NCBI GenBank assembly: GCA_006438735.1
Contig: RCZF01000003.1
Location: 310,001 to 374,000, forward strand
Source: Sphingomonas koreensis
Lineage (GTDB): Bacteria > Pseudomonadota > Alphaproteobacteria > Sphingomonadales > Sphingomonadaceae
Direction: 5' to 3'
DNA length: 64,000 nucleotides
Shown here: positions 33,773 to 41,991 of the stretch, piece after piece
How the letters are laid out: every line of letters begins with the position of its first letter
Position numbering within the stretch: the first letter of the stretch is position 1
Position numbers and translations under genes: made by a program
Notes under the pieces: generated by a model
What the model was told of the DNA's origin: nothing
What the model saw: the letters and a program-made list of their open reading frames with translations, nothing else
Databases searched by the model: none

Positions 33773-35435
33773 TACATTCTCGCAAGCTGTGGCGAAGCAG
33801 TTCGGGGTCGGCCGGAAGGACGTCCGGGCGAGCTTCGGCGTCTCGAACAGCGCCAAGGTCATCGAGGGCGGCATCCAGATCGGCGTTTCCAACCTGGAGA
33901 ACTTCTCCGTAGCAAGCGGCCAGCTGGTGCTTGCGACCATCCTGCGCTTTCCGCCAGAGGACGAGGTGTGGTTCGCCATCCGGGTCAGCGGCGATCTGTT
34001 ACCGCTGGTCGAGCGTCTGGAGACGATGAAGGTCAAGGGTGCAGTCGCCAAGGCGAAGCCGGAGGTGGTCGCCGATGCCGGCGATCCCGATGAGGAAACC
34101 GAGGCGGCCCCCGAGGTCGAAGATTCCCCGGATGCCGGCGACATCCCCTACGGTGCCCGGAACAACAACGTGGCGGTCTACCTCGCACACGACGGGCGAC
34201 TCTACTTCCGCAACAAGCGCTTCTGGGACTCGCTGCGCTTCGACCTTGGACTCGTGGGACCGGGGATCGAGGTCGACAGCATAGCGGTCTCGCTATGGCC
34301 ACCGGCGGCTTCGGCCCGGCGCAGCCTTCTGGCGCGCGAATTCGTAGGATACCTTGGTTCGCTTATCGGACAGGAGAAGGTCCACGAACTCCGCGTATGG
34401 GCGGACGCCGGACAGGTTGACGAGAGCATGCGCCGGATGCCGAGCACCGTTCCCCTGGCCGAAATCGAGACCGCCGTCGCTGCACAGGGCGGCCACTACA
34501 CCGCGGGAGAAGTCGGTCGTCTGCACGCCGGGCTTGGCTATATGCAGCGAAAGCACTTCGTCATCCTCGCGGGCCTTTCCGGTACCGGCAAGACTCAGCT
34601 CGCCCTCCAATACGCTCGGGCGGTCCACGGGCTCAGCGCCGATATTGCGGATCCTTTCCTGTTCGTCTGCGCCGTGCGCCCCGAGTGGACCGACCCAGGC
34701 AGCCTGCTGGGGTATCATGACGTCCTTTCAGGCCGCTACGAGGTGCCGCGCTTTCTGGAGGCCGTGCTCGTCGCCACCGCGCACCGCGAATCCCCCGTTT
34801 TCGTCGTGCTGGACGAGATGAATCTCGCGCGCGTCGAATACTATCTCTCCGACGTCCTCTCCGCGATGGAGACAGGGGAGCCTATGCAGCTCCACCAAAG
34901 CGGTGTTCCCTACGAGGGGACGACCGGAACGCCTGTGCGCCGAGACCTGCCGCTGCCGTCAAACCTCCACATCGTCGGGACCATCAACGTCGATGAGACC
35001 ACCAACCCATTGAGCGCCAAGGTCCTCGACCGGGCGGTGGTCATCGACATGAGCGCAGTCGACCTCGCGGGCTTCATGGACGCGCTCGCCGTCCGAGAGG
35101 AGGAACTGGCCGCTTCAATCGGAGCCGTGCGCGGCACGCTCCAGGCGGTGGAGAAGCTGCTGGCGCCGGAGGGGCTCGGGTTCGGATACCGGGTTGCGGA
35201 GGAGGCGGTCCGCTATCACGCCTTCGCGATCAAGCACACCGGCGTCGGCGAAGCGGCCATCATCGACGACGTGCTGGCCCAGAAGGTGCTGGTGAAGCTG
35301 CGGGGCAGCGAACGCCAGCGACCGATGCTGACAGGGCTCGGCGGGATCGTAGCCGGTATGCCGCGATCAGAGAAGATGATCGCGGGCCTGACCTCGGATC
35401 TCGATGAGTTCGGCTCCTTCCAGGCTACGCGTTAG
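33750..35435 (+). CDS. McrB-like AAA+ GTPase/ATPase
   Basis: 561 residues. The N-terminal ~230 residues ('RKRADTFSQAVAKQFGVGRK' and an acidic linker rich in D, E and P) are not the classic McrB 5mC reader. The AAA+ motor begins at ~270: 'ILAGLSGTGKTQLALQYARA' (Walker A), 'AVRPEWTDPGSLLGYHDVLS', 'VVLDEMNLARVEYYLSDVLS' (Walker B) and 'IVGTINVDETTNPLSAKVLD', the McrB-type sensor segment. This motor normally partners McrC to translocate and cut DNA. It overlaps the methyltransferase gene and is followed two bases later by the McrC-like gene. Confidence 0.88.
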   Translation: MSFRKRADTFSQAVAKQFGVGRKDVRASFGVSNSAKVIEGGIQIGVSNLENFSVASGQLVLATILRFPPEDEVWFAIRVSGDLLPLVERLETMKVKGAVAKAKPEVVADAGDPDEETEAAPEVEDSPDAGDIPYGARNNNVAVYLAHDGRLYFRNKRFWDSLRFDLGLVGPGIEVDSIAVSLWPPAASARRSLLAREFVGYLGSLIGQEKVHELRVWADAGQVDESMRRMPSTVPLAEIETAVAAQGGHYTAGEVGRLHAGLGYMQRKHFVILAGLSGTGKTQLALQYARAVHGLSADIADPFLFVCAVRPEWTDPGSLLGYHDVLSGRYEVPRFLEAVLVATAHRESPVFVVLDEMNLARVEYYLSDVLSAMETGEPMQLHQSGVPYEGTTGTPVRRDLPLPSNLHIVGTINVDETTNPLSAKVLDRAVVIDMSAVDLAGFMDALAVREEELAASIGAVRGTLQAVEKLLAPEGLGFGYRVAEEAVRYHAFAIKHTGVGEAAIIDDVLAQKVLVKLRGSERQRPMLTGLGGIVAGMPRSEKMIAGLTSDLDEFGSFQATR

Positions 35436-35437
35436 GC

Positions 35438-37072
35438 TTGGAGGCCGCACTCGCCCTTCTCCGCGAGCAAGGCGGCGGTAGCTGGCGGGTGTGGCCAGAC
35501 CCGGAGACGATTCCTCCAGGAGCCGTTCACGAGACCGGTTCGTTCCTGTTCGAACTCCAGGGGGACGACGTCGGAGAGGCGCAGATGTCGGTCGACGGGC
35601 GCCCGCTCGAAGCGCTCCGGGGGTCGCCCTCCCGCGCGCGATGGCGCTGGCAGCCAGGATTCCAGGCCGGTGAGGTCGAGATCGAGCTTCGAATTCCGGG
35701 GCTGGGCGTCAGACGAACAAGCGTCACGACCGATCCCGACCTCAGAAAGCTGACCCGCCGCGACTTCGACGCGATGCTGAGGGAGATTCTCGAGGACACC
35801 TTCGCACTGTTCTCGCTGTCGTCCTTCCGCCGGTCGGTGTCCCGCGGCGCCGGAGGACCAGTGCCTCCGATCGCGAGACTCGAGTTCATCCGGTCCCGCG
35901 TCGAAGAGCTCGAGCAGGTAGTGGCCGCGATCGCGCGGGCTCCGCGACGCAGGCTGCGCGCCAAGGAGACGGTCGTTCCCTGGCACAAAGCGCGGCACGC
36001 GACAGGCGCGGAGATCATGCGATCGCTGCGGATCGGACGCGTGTTGCGCGAGACCCGGACGCCTTCGCGCCTCCCAGCCCCCCTTCAGGGACAGCTGCCG
36101 GATCGTATCAGGACCACCAAGCGGACCGATACTTCCGACCTTCCCGAGCATCGCGAGATGGCGGCCTGCCTGCGCTCGTGGCGCGAGTGGCTGAGGGCGG
36201 TATCAGGGCGTCTCGCGGCCTCGCCCTCGCCCGGTGGCGGTACCGACTGGGCGGCTCGTACGCAGTCGCTCGCACGACTCCTGGACGCGATGCTCGCCCG
36301 CGAACCTTTCTCAGGGCTGCCTGAGATCCCGGCCACGCTCACCCTCACCTCCCTGTTCCGCAACGACCCTCGCTACCGAAAGTTCTATGCGCTGTGGCGC
36401 GACATGAACCTTGGCATCGCCAGCGTCTTCGGTGAATTCCTCGCGATGCCGCTCGCGCGCACGTTCGAGCTCTACGAGCTCTGGTGCTTCCTTCGGATCG
36501 CCCGCGCTGCAGCAGATCGATGGGGTACCGAGGGCTGCGGATCGGAAGAGCTTTTCCGGATCGCGGGCTCGTCGCTAACTGTCGATTCCAGTGCCACGAC
36601 GTTCACAGCAGGCGCCGGGTGGCGGGTGGCGTTCCAGCCACGGTATGCCGAGTTCTGGTCATCAGCCAACGGACGGGGGTCGTACAGCCGTCCAATGACC
36701 CCGGACATCGCGATCTGGCGCGAGGTCGATGGCACGACCGGTTCCCTGGTCGTGCTCGACGCCAAGTATCGGATCGATCAGGGACTATCAGATGCCCTGA
36801 CCTCCATACATACCTACCGCGACGCGATCGTCGACACTGCGGAAGGAGAAATAGGAAGCGCTGTCTCCAGCGCCTACCTGCTAACGCCGCACGCTTCACG
36901 CGGGGCAGGACCATACGAGGCTGCGGCGATGCCCGACCGGCTCTTCCGAGAGGAATACATCCGCGAGTTCCGTTTCGGAGCGGTCACGCTCCGGCCCGGA
37001 ATGAATCACGTGGACATCGCGAAGGCGCTGGACCGAATGACAGCCGCGATCGCAACGGAAGCTCCCAACTAA
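35438..37072 (+). CDS. McrC-like nuclease (DUF2357 plus PD-(D/E)xK)
   Basis: 544 residues, TTG start at 35438 just after the McrB-like stop. The N-terminal region has a beta-rich segment ('WRWQPGFQAGEVEIELRIPG') and a DUF2357-like helical middle ('RRDFDAMLREILEDTFALFS'). The C-terminal nuclease reads 'AFQPRYAEFWSS' then 'TPDIAIWREVDGTTGSLVVL' and 'DAKYRIDQG', the D...(D/E)xK site of McrC-like enzymes. With the upstream AAA+ motor it should form a DNA-cleaving complex. No ATG candidate fits near the start. The Vsr gene begins on the base after its stop. Confidence 0.85.
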   Translation: MEAALALLREQGGGSWRVWPDPETIPPGAVHETGSFLFELQGDDVGEAQMSVDGRPLEALRGSPSRARWRWQPGFQAGEVEIELRIPGLGVRRTSVTTDPDLRKLTRRDFDAMLREILEDTFALFSLSSFRRSVSRGAGGPVPPIARLEFIRSRVEELEQVVAAIARAPRRRLRAKETVVPWHKARHATGAEIMRSLRIGRVLRETRTPSRLPAPLQGQLPDRIRTTKRTDTSDLPEHREMAACLRSWREWLRAVSGRLAASPSPGGGTDWAARTQSLARLLDAMLAREPFSGLPEIPATLTLTSLFRNDPRYRKFYALWRDMNLGIASVFGEFLAMPLARTFELYELWCFLRIARAAADRWGTEGCGSEELFRIAGSSLTVDSSATTFTAGAGWRVAFQPRYAEFWSSANGRGSYSRPMTPDIAIWREVDGTTGSLVVLDAKYRIDQGLSDALTSIHTYRDAIVDTAEGEIGSAVSSAYLLTPHASRGAGPYEAAAMPDRLFREEYIREFRFGAVTLRPGMNHVDIAKALDRMTAAIATEAPN

Positions 37073-37564
37073 ATGGATGTGCACACGCCAGAACGGCGCA
37101 GCCACAACATGAGCCGCATCGGGTCGCGCGACACGAAACCGGAGATGACCGTCCGGCGTGCCTTGCATGCTCGAGGCTTCCGCTACCGCCTCCACGCGAA
37201 AGACCTGCCTGGGACACCGGACATCGTGCTGCCGGGGAGACGCGCCGTCATCCAGGTCCAAGGCTGCTTCTGGCATGGACACGATTGCCCGATGTTCAAG
37301 CTGCCGTCGACACGACGGGAATTCTGGCGCGAGAAGATCGACCGCAACCTCGCACGCGATCGAGACTCCACGGAAAAGTTGGCGAAGCTCGGCTGGCGTC
37401 AGCTCACGGTGTGGGAATGCTCGCTGAGAGGATGCGCGAGGCTCGCCGTTGATTCGGTCGCCGATCAGTCGGCCCGGTTCCTTCTCGGGCAAAAGCGGAA
37501 CCATGTGATTTCGGGTGACTGGGACCAGTTAGCGGTTTCGAATTTCGACAAGGGCATTCGATGA
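37073..37564 (+). CDS. vsr: Vsr-type very short patch repair endonuclease
   Basis: 163 residues (usual family length 130-160). 'RRSHNMSRIGSRDTKPEMTV' is the family opening, 'RLHAKDLPGTPDIVLPGRRA' holds the catalytic Asp, and 'VIQVQGCFWHGHDCPMFKLP' and 'REFWREKIDRNLARDRDS' contain the His/Cys zinc site and Glu/Lys ligands. Vsr nicks T:G mismatches left by deamination of 5-methylcytosine, so a Vsr next to a 5mC methyltransferase makes sense: it protects the modified sites from mutation. It starts directly after the McrC-like stop and overlaps the next gene by 4 bases. Confidence 0.92.
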   Translation: MDVHTPERRSHNMSRIGSRDTKPEMTVRRALHARGFRYRLHAKDLPGTPDIVLPGRRAVIQVQGCFWHGHDCPMFKLPSTRREFWREKIDRNLARDRDSTEKLAKLGWRQLTVWECSLRGCARLAVDSVADQSARFLLGQKRNHVISGDWDQLAVSNFDKGIR

Positions 37565-38064
37565 CCGATGCACCGGTATCACTCCGCGCATTGAACGAGA
37601 TGACGGACTCCGAATTGTTTTCTCTCAGAGCCGAACTTCATGGCGAGCTAAGACGCCGGGGGCTCGCAGTCACCGTAGGACAGGTCGCAGAACTGCTGGC
37701 GATCGCCTATTTCAACTCAACCCCCGGATGTCCGAACCTCCTGGAGGCGGGAGTGGGCACGACAAACGTGGACGCGCTTTCCAGGCGCGGCGAGCGATAC
37801 GCCATAAAGGGCATACTGGTCGCGAAGAAAACCGGCCAGATCTATCCTGACCCGTTAGACGCGGACCGGCAGCTCTTCGAACATCTCCTGATCGTGAAGC
37901 TGAAACCCGACTGGACGCTAGAGGCGATCTGGAGGTTCGACAGGAAGACCTTCGTCGAGTGCCGCAGCTGGGACCGGCGGATGAACGCATGGTATGTCGG
38001 GCTCGCCGCCAAAACGCTGGCGCGTGCGGAGTGCCTCAGGCCTCCGGGCGAGGCGGCGAGATAA
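37561..38064 (+). CDS. Small protein with possible PD-(D/E)xK-like core
   Basis: 167 residues, coupled to Vsr (ATGA at 37561-37564). An N-terminal helix ('MTDSELFSLRAELHGELRRR') is followed by 'GQVAELLAIAYFNST', then 'TTNVDALSRRGERYAIKGIL' and 'EHLLIVKLKPDWTLEAIWRF'. The sequence xxDAxxxxGxxYxIKG resembles the D...(E/Q)xK core of restriction-endonuclease-like proteins such as the DUF6998 type, with IKG in place of ExK. It may be the cutting partner of the methyltransferase or a DNA-binding accessory. No confident family call can be made. Confidence 0.6.
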   Translation: MTDAPVSLRALNEMTDSELFSLRAELHGELRRRGLAVTVGQVAELLAIAYFNSTPGCPNLLEAGVGTTNVDALSRRGERYAIKGILVAKKTGQIYPDPLDADRQLFEHLLIVKLKPDWTLEAIWRFDRKTFVECRSWDRRMNAWYVGLAAKTLARAECLRPPGEAAR

Positions 38065-38114
38065 CCAAGCAGTAGGCCTCATGGATAGTTCGGCTGATCA
38101 TGCGGCCCAAACGC

Positions 38115-39368
38115 TTACGTGTCGTGGTCGACGATGAACCTGGCACGGTAGAGCAGCTCGTCGTACGTAATGACCTCTGGCCGCCTCACGTTCCGGCGAA
38201 ACAACTCGAACGACCGAAACTTCGCCTCGTTCGTGCCGTTGGGCGTTTCGAACTCCGCAAGATTGCCGATCAGCAGAAATGCGCGTGGATCGAGGTTGAA
38301 CAATTGCTCGCCGGTAGGGTTTCCGGCGGCATCGGTTAGATCAACCCGGCGGCCGATGGTATCGATGGCTGCCTGCACGGTGGCCTGCACCTGCGCGATG
38401 CCGCCCCCCAGCTCGGCCGAAGGTCCATAGGCACCAGACCGGTAGTCCTTGATTCCGGCCAGCAACTGCGTGTCATGACGTTTGATCTCGACGAAGCACA
38501 AAGAGTTTATCCGCGCACGCGTCTTCATCAACGCGTCGACCCGCTTGCCCGGTCCCGCCACGCTGAAACCCTGCACGACCTGTTCGAGTTTGCGATCGGC
38601 CAAAGCGCTTGAGAAGATGAAGGACAGGCCGTGGCCGAATATCCATGGGTTCTTCTCGAAGTAAGCCTGCCAGACATCCTCCGGACGCTTATTCGGCCCG
38701 AGAGCCTGACGTTCCGCAGTAAAGAAATTTGCGTCGGTCATCAAACGCTCGAACAACGTAAGTTGCTTCCGGCGATAGCCGAGCGCGATCAGATCTCGCT
38801 TCAGTTCTGCATTGCGTGCTGCCTCCACGAATAGCTCTTCGTGCTCGCCGAATAACTGTTGCGCGCTCGCCTGCGTCAGCAATAAGTCGCGCAATTCCGA
38901 GCTTGTCAGATGGCGCTTGCCGCTGCCCTGCAGCGGCATAATCCGCACGCTTGCGAGGAACTCGATCAGTGAATCGATCTCATCACCGGTAAATGTAAAG
39001 TGCTGCTCGACCGGCGCGAACCCGTCGCCCACGTATTTCTGGATCGACAATGTCTTGATCCGACGGTCGTCCTCCAGAAAGACCGCCTTGATCATCTGCC
39101 GCCCTCCCCGGGTCGTTCGCAGCACGACCTCGCCGTCGACCACATGGAATGCAGCATCGCGGGCGACGTCCAACACCTGCGAAGCAATGCGGGCGACGTC
39201 CAACACCTGCGAAGCAATGCGGGCGACGTCCAACACCTGCGAAGCAATGCGGGCGACGTCCAACACCTGCGAAGCAATGCGGGCCGGTTTGTCGCCGCGA
39301 TGGAAGCGGCTGCCGATCACGGTCTTGCCGGCTATACGATTCCTGAAAATTGTGTGCTCGTCGTCCAT
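38115..39368 (-). CDS. sduA: Shedu-like nuclease SduA (DUF4263)
   Basis: 417 residues, convergent to the island operon. The C-terminal DUF4263 nuclease is clear: 'AYFEKNPWIFGHGLSFIFSS', 'FSVAGPGKRVDALMKTR', then 'SLCFVEIKRHDTQLL' (D...ExK site) and 'YRSGAYGPSAELGGGIAQVQ'. Shedu is a single-gene antiphage nuclease; its N-terminal half is variable and senses DNA ends or other triggers. Here the N-terminus contains four exact copies of the ten-residue unit IASQVLDVAR (about residues 30-69), encoded by a 30-bp tandem repeat. Such arrays slip easily, and a change of copy number keeps the frame. Confidence 0.88.
   Translation of the reverse strand: MDDEHTIFRNRIAGKTVIGSRFHRGDKPARIASQVLDVARIASQVLDVARIASQVLDVARIASQVLDVARDAAFHVVDGEVVLRTTRGGRQMIKAVFLEDDRRIKTLSIQKYVGDGFAPVEQHFTFTGDEIDSLIEFLASVRIMPLQGSGKRHLTSSELRDLLLTQASAQQLFGEHEELFVEAARNAELKRDLIALGYRRKQLTLFERLMTDANFFTAERQALGPNKRPEDVWQAYFEKNPWIFGHGLSFIFSSALADRKLEQVVQGFSVAGPGKRVDALMKTRARINSLCFVEIKRHDTQLLAGIKDYRSGAYGPSAELGGGIAQVQATVQAAIDTIGRRVDLTDAAGNPTGEQLFNLDPRAFLLIGNLAEFETPNGTNEAKFRSFELFRRNVRRPEVITYDELLYRARFIVDHDT
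39161..39280. repeat. Four exact tandem 30-bp repeats inside the Shedu gene
   Basis: Units run 39161-39190, 39191-39220, 39221-39250 and 39251-39280 and are identical. A partial match flanks each side. The unit length is a multiple of three and encodes IASQVLDVAR on the minus strand, so expansion or loss adds or removes ten residues without a frameshift. There are no spacers, so this is not a CRISPR array. Confidence 0.97.
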
Positions 39369-39401
39369 AAGACCCCCCGCCTCGCATAAGCGAAGATAGC
39401 G

Positions 39402-39566
39402 ATGGCGACACCCCTCATCATGCTCGTAATAAGCACCGGTCAGTCCATCACCGTCGAGATCCTGATCGACCGGCTCGTCGCTACCCTGATCGCCGCAGGC
39501 CTAGTATCAGCAGCGGGATGGATCGTCGCTGCATTCTCCCAATCGCGGCTCAAGGAACTCCCCTAA
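39402..39566 (+). CDS. Short single-helix membrane peptide, hypothetical
   Basis: 54 residues from ATG 39402 (MATPLIMLVIS) with one long hydrophobic stretch 'DRLVATLIAAGLVSAAGWIV' and a short polar tail. It diverges from the Shedu gene (start 39368), so the 33-base gap would hold both promoters. No family is recognised. It could be a chance frame; the hydrophobic helix and the small gap are the only support. Confidence 0.3.
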   Translation: MATPLIMLVISTGQSITVEILIDRLVATLIAAGLVSAAGWIVAAFSQSRLKELP

Positions 39567-40048
39567 CCCCTGGGCGGGCGATCTGGCCAGCATTCAAAAG
39601 TTATGCGGCGCGGAGGCGGCCTCGCCGCAATGTTTAGGCGTTCCTAAAGCCGCCCCGCGCCCATCATGCAGCTGCTCGGCAGACAATTGAGCGCCACGGC
39701 CCGCAATGCGGCGACACCACCGGCATCCGGCAGCTGTCAACCGTAAGCATCGCGGCGTCGAGGCAGCCCTGCTGGGGCTCGGATCTCGCCACGCATCGTT
39801 CAACCGACCGGCGTGGCGGCGGTGACACCCATGTCGTCGTCTCTGCGGTTCGTGCCGTAGCCAGTCGGAATGCCGCCGTGTCGTTCGAGCCTCGCTCGCC
39901 GTCGCTCGTGACGCACCGTCGACCACGCGGACCGCCGGTTACACCGCCTTCATCATTCGCTGAAACGAAAGCCGTCGCGGCGAGCGAAATCCGCCATCGG
40001 AAACGTGACAAATAGGGTTGGTCGGAACGACCATGGAAAGGAAAATGA
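39567..40048. other. Intergenic stretch before the mobility module, no gene seen
   Basis: Frames on both strands are Arg/Ser-rich with no motifs. A GGAAAGG stretch near 40035 serves the gene that begins at 40049. Island or cargo boundaries may fall here, but no flanking direct repeat could be found by eye. Confidence 0.45.
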
Positions 40049-41116
40049 ATGCATAACCAGGATAGCCTCGCCCAGGAAACCGCCCGCTGGCAGAGCGCCC
40101 GCCGGGCAGCCACCTTCACGAACCGCCAGTTCGTGGCGGCGGTCCATTCCGAACTGGCCACCATGGGCCGTCCGGACATCCCCTTCGAGCGCTCGTGGTT
40201 CGACGAGAACGCGCTCGGCGACAGGCTGCTCGTCCACGTCCCGGTCGGCTCGGAACTGACGGTCCCGCTGAAGGTCATGGACCGCTTCTTCGACATGCAA
40301 ACCACGGAGGACCTCAAGTGCAACGCGAGTGAGTTCGCCAAGGCGCTGGTCAACCTCAAGCTCGCCGAGGCCATGCTGCTGACCTACGCGCGCGCGGTTC
40401 GGCTCTCTGCGAACGCCGTGGTTGCGGATGCGCGCGAGCAGGGTCTCGACGTACTGCTCGACCGGGTCGGCCTCAAGCCTACCTACGCCTATCACCTCAC
40501 CGGCAAGTCGTGGAAGGAGGCGGCCTACCACGTGCTGGCGGCCGTCACCATCCGGCACACCTCCTTCTACCTCCGGCCGCACACGTCGACCGTCTGGGTC
40601 GAGAAGCCGGCGCAGGTCGCGGAAGAGCTCTCGCATGTCCTCAGGGAGCAGCGGGAGCGTCAGGACCGCGCATCCGAACTGGACGCGATGCGGGCCGACT
40701 TAATCGTCGACGCGATCACGCTCGACCTCCTCGAGGCGCACGGGATCGACGCGATCGAGGTCTTGACGAGGGTCTGGAAGGAGCAGTGCGTGAACCTGAC
40801 GGTCGACTACCTCGGCACCGACGTTTCGCTGTCGATCACCAGCAGCGCCGGCGAGGCGTCGGCGTCGATCCTGCTTCCGGAAGCATTTTGGAACGGCGAG
40901 CACCTCTGGTTCCGAGGCGACGAGCAAGAAGAGGACCACAAGCATCTGATCGGAAGGTCGCTCGGGGTACTTGTGCCGCACCCCGCGTTCACCAGCCGCC
41001 CGGTCGTGGACGTCTTCCGCGAACACACCGACCACGTCGTGTTCGACCTCTCGGACAAGGTAATGTTCGACGCCGACACCGGACGTCTCCGACGCGAGGA
41101 GCGGCTGGCGGCTTGA
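40049..41116 (+). CDS. Unrecognised 355-aa soluble protein
   Basis: Not recognised. Start ATG 40049 with GGAAAGG upstream. The N-terminal half is mixed alpha/beta with 'LLVHVPVGSELTVPLKVMDR' and a long helix around 'EFAKALVNLKLAEAMLLTYA'. A helical, charged stretch 'VLREQRERQDRASELDAMRA' may be a short coiled coil. The C-terminal third has beta-type segments ('NLTVDYLGTDVSLSITSSAG', 'DHVVFDLSDKVMFD'). No signal peptide, membrane helix or catalytic motif. It sits with the next gene directly upstream of the recombinases, so it is probably cargo or an accessory of the element. Confidence 0.65.
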   Translation: MHNQDSLAQETARWQSARRAATFTNRQFVAAVHSELATMGRPDIPFERSWFDENALGDRLLVHVPVGSELTVPLKVMDRFFDMQTTEDLKCNASEFAKALVNLKLAEAMLLTYARAVRLSANAVVADAREQGLDVLLDRVGLKPTYAYHLTGKSWKEAAYHVLAAVTIRHTSFYLRPHTSTVWVEKPAQVAEELSHVLREQRERQDRASELDAMRADLIVDAITLDLLEAHGIDAIEVLTRVWKEQCVNLTVDYLGTDVSLSITSSAGEASASILLPEAFWNGEHLWFRGDEQEEDHKHLIGRSLGVLVPHPAFTSRPVVDVFREHTDHVVFDLSDKVMFDADTGRLRREERLAA

Positions 41117-41197
41117 GCGCAGCGAGCCTCCAAAAATAAACTCGATCTCGGGTCCGGCAGCATCCCTGGATGTGGCGCTAATTTGCAGGAAACTGAA

Positions 41198-41830
41198 ATG
41201 TCGAAGGTAAAGAGCGGTGATGGCGCCGCATTCGTGGCCGCGGAAGACGAAGACAGCGCACAGGACGCGTTCCAGCGCATGGTCGTGGCGTCAATGAGCG
41301 GGCAGACCATGAGGAGGTTCGCCGCAGCCGCCGCGCTGCTCATCACGAGAAGGCGCGGGAGCGAGCTCCGCGATCCGGAGCCGCTCGTCCAGGTCGGCTT
41401 CGAGCCGAGCGAAGAGGAGATGGGCGCCATCGTCAAGATGGCGAAGGCCGCGCGCCGGGACCTGATACACGTTGGTTGCCATGACGACGGCTCGGGCAAG
41501 CCGACTGGCATGATGGCCGTCGTGTACTTCGAGGATGACAAGGCTCACCCGCATCGTCGTTGTGGACTGCTGTGCGCGCCAGACAGCAGCAACGTGATCC
41601 TGGCCGGCGTCTCGGATGTGGAGGGCGAGACGTGCCACTTCACGCTGGCAACAGGCAGGAAGATGGTCCGCGTCCCCGGCTACCCCTTCGACGACATCGG
41701 GGCGGGCATGCAGCGCGCCGGAGAGCTCTGGTTCGAGCGCGCCGAAACGCTCGATCCCGCAGACTGCGGCGCGGAAGTCCTGCGCATCCCCGGCGTGCTG
41801 CAAGGACCCGGGGGGCCGCCGTCGGAATGA
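41198..41830 (+). CDS. Unrecognised 210-aa protein next to the recombinases
   Basis: Not recognised. ATG 41198. An N-terminal helical part ('RMVVASMSGQTMRRFAAAAA') precedes an alpha/beta part with 'HVGCHDDGSGKPTGMMAVVY' and 'HRRCGLLCAPDSSNVILAGV'. It has several Cys and His residues but no clear zinc pattern. No membrane segment. It lies 160 bases upstream of the first tyrosine recombinase gene in the same direction, separated by an AT-richer leader that probably holds the recombinase promoter. Confidence 0.6.
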   Translation: MSKVKSGDGAAFVAAEDEDSAQDAFQRMVVASMSGQTMRRFAAAAALLITRRRGSELRDPEPLVQVGFEPSEEEMGAIVKMAKAARRDLIHVGCHDDGSGKPTGMMAVVYFEDDKAHPHRRCGLLCAPDSSNVILAGVSDVEGETCHFTLATGRKMVRVPGYPFDDIGAGMQRAGELWFERAETLDPADCGAEVLRIPGVLQGPGGPPSE

Positions 41831-41991
41831 TCCGCCGACACCTCCCGCAAGACCTCATCGCGACCGTCGGAGCGGCGAAAAGCCCGCGTTCATCGAAAAG
41901 CCACGCAATATAAGCTGCGTTATACGGTGAGGGTTTTTCTTAAACCTTAGCCGCCGCCTCCCTGTTCGTCAGTAATGGAAGGTACTCAGCA

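Noticed and set aside
39161..39280. Possible CRISPR array
   Set aside because: The 30-bp units are directly adjacent with no spacers and are in frame within the Shedu gene; no cas gene is near.
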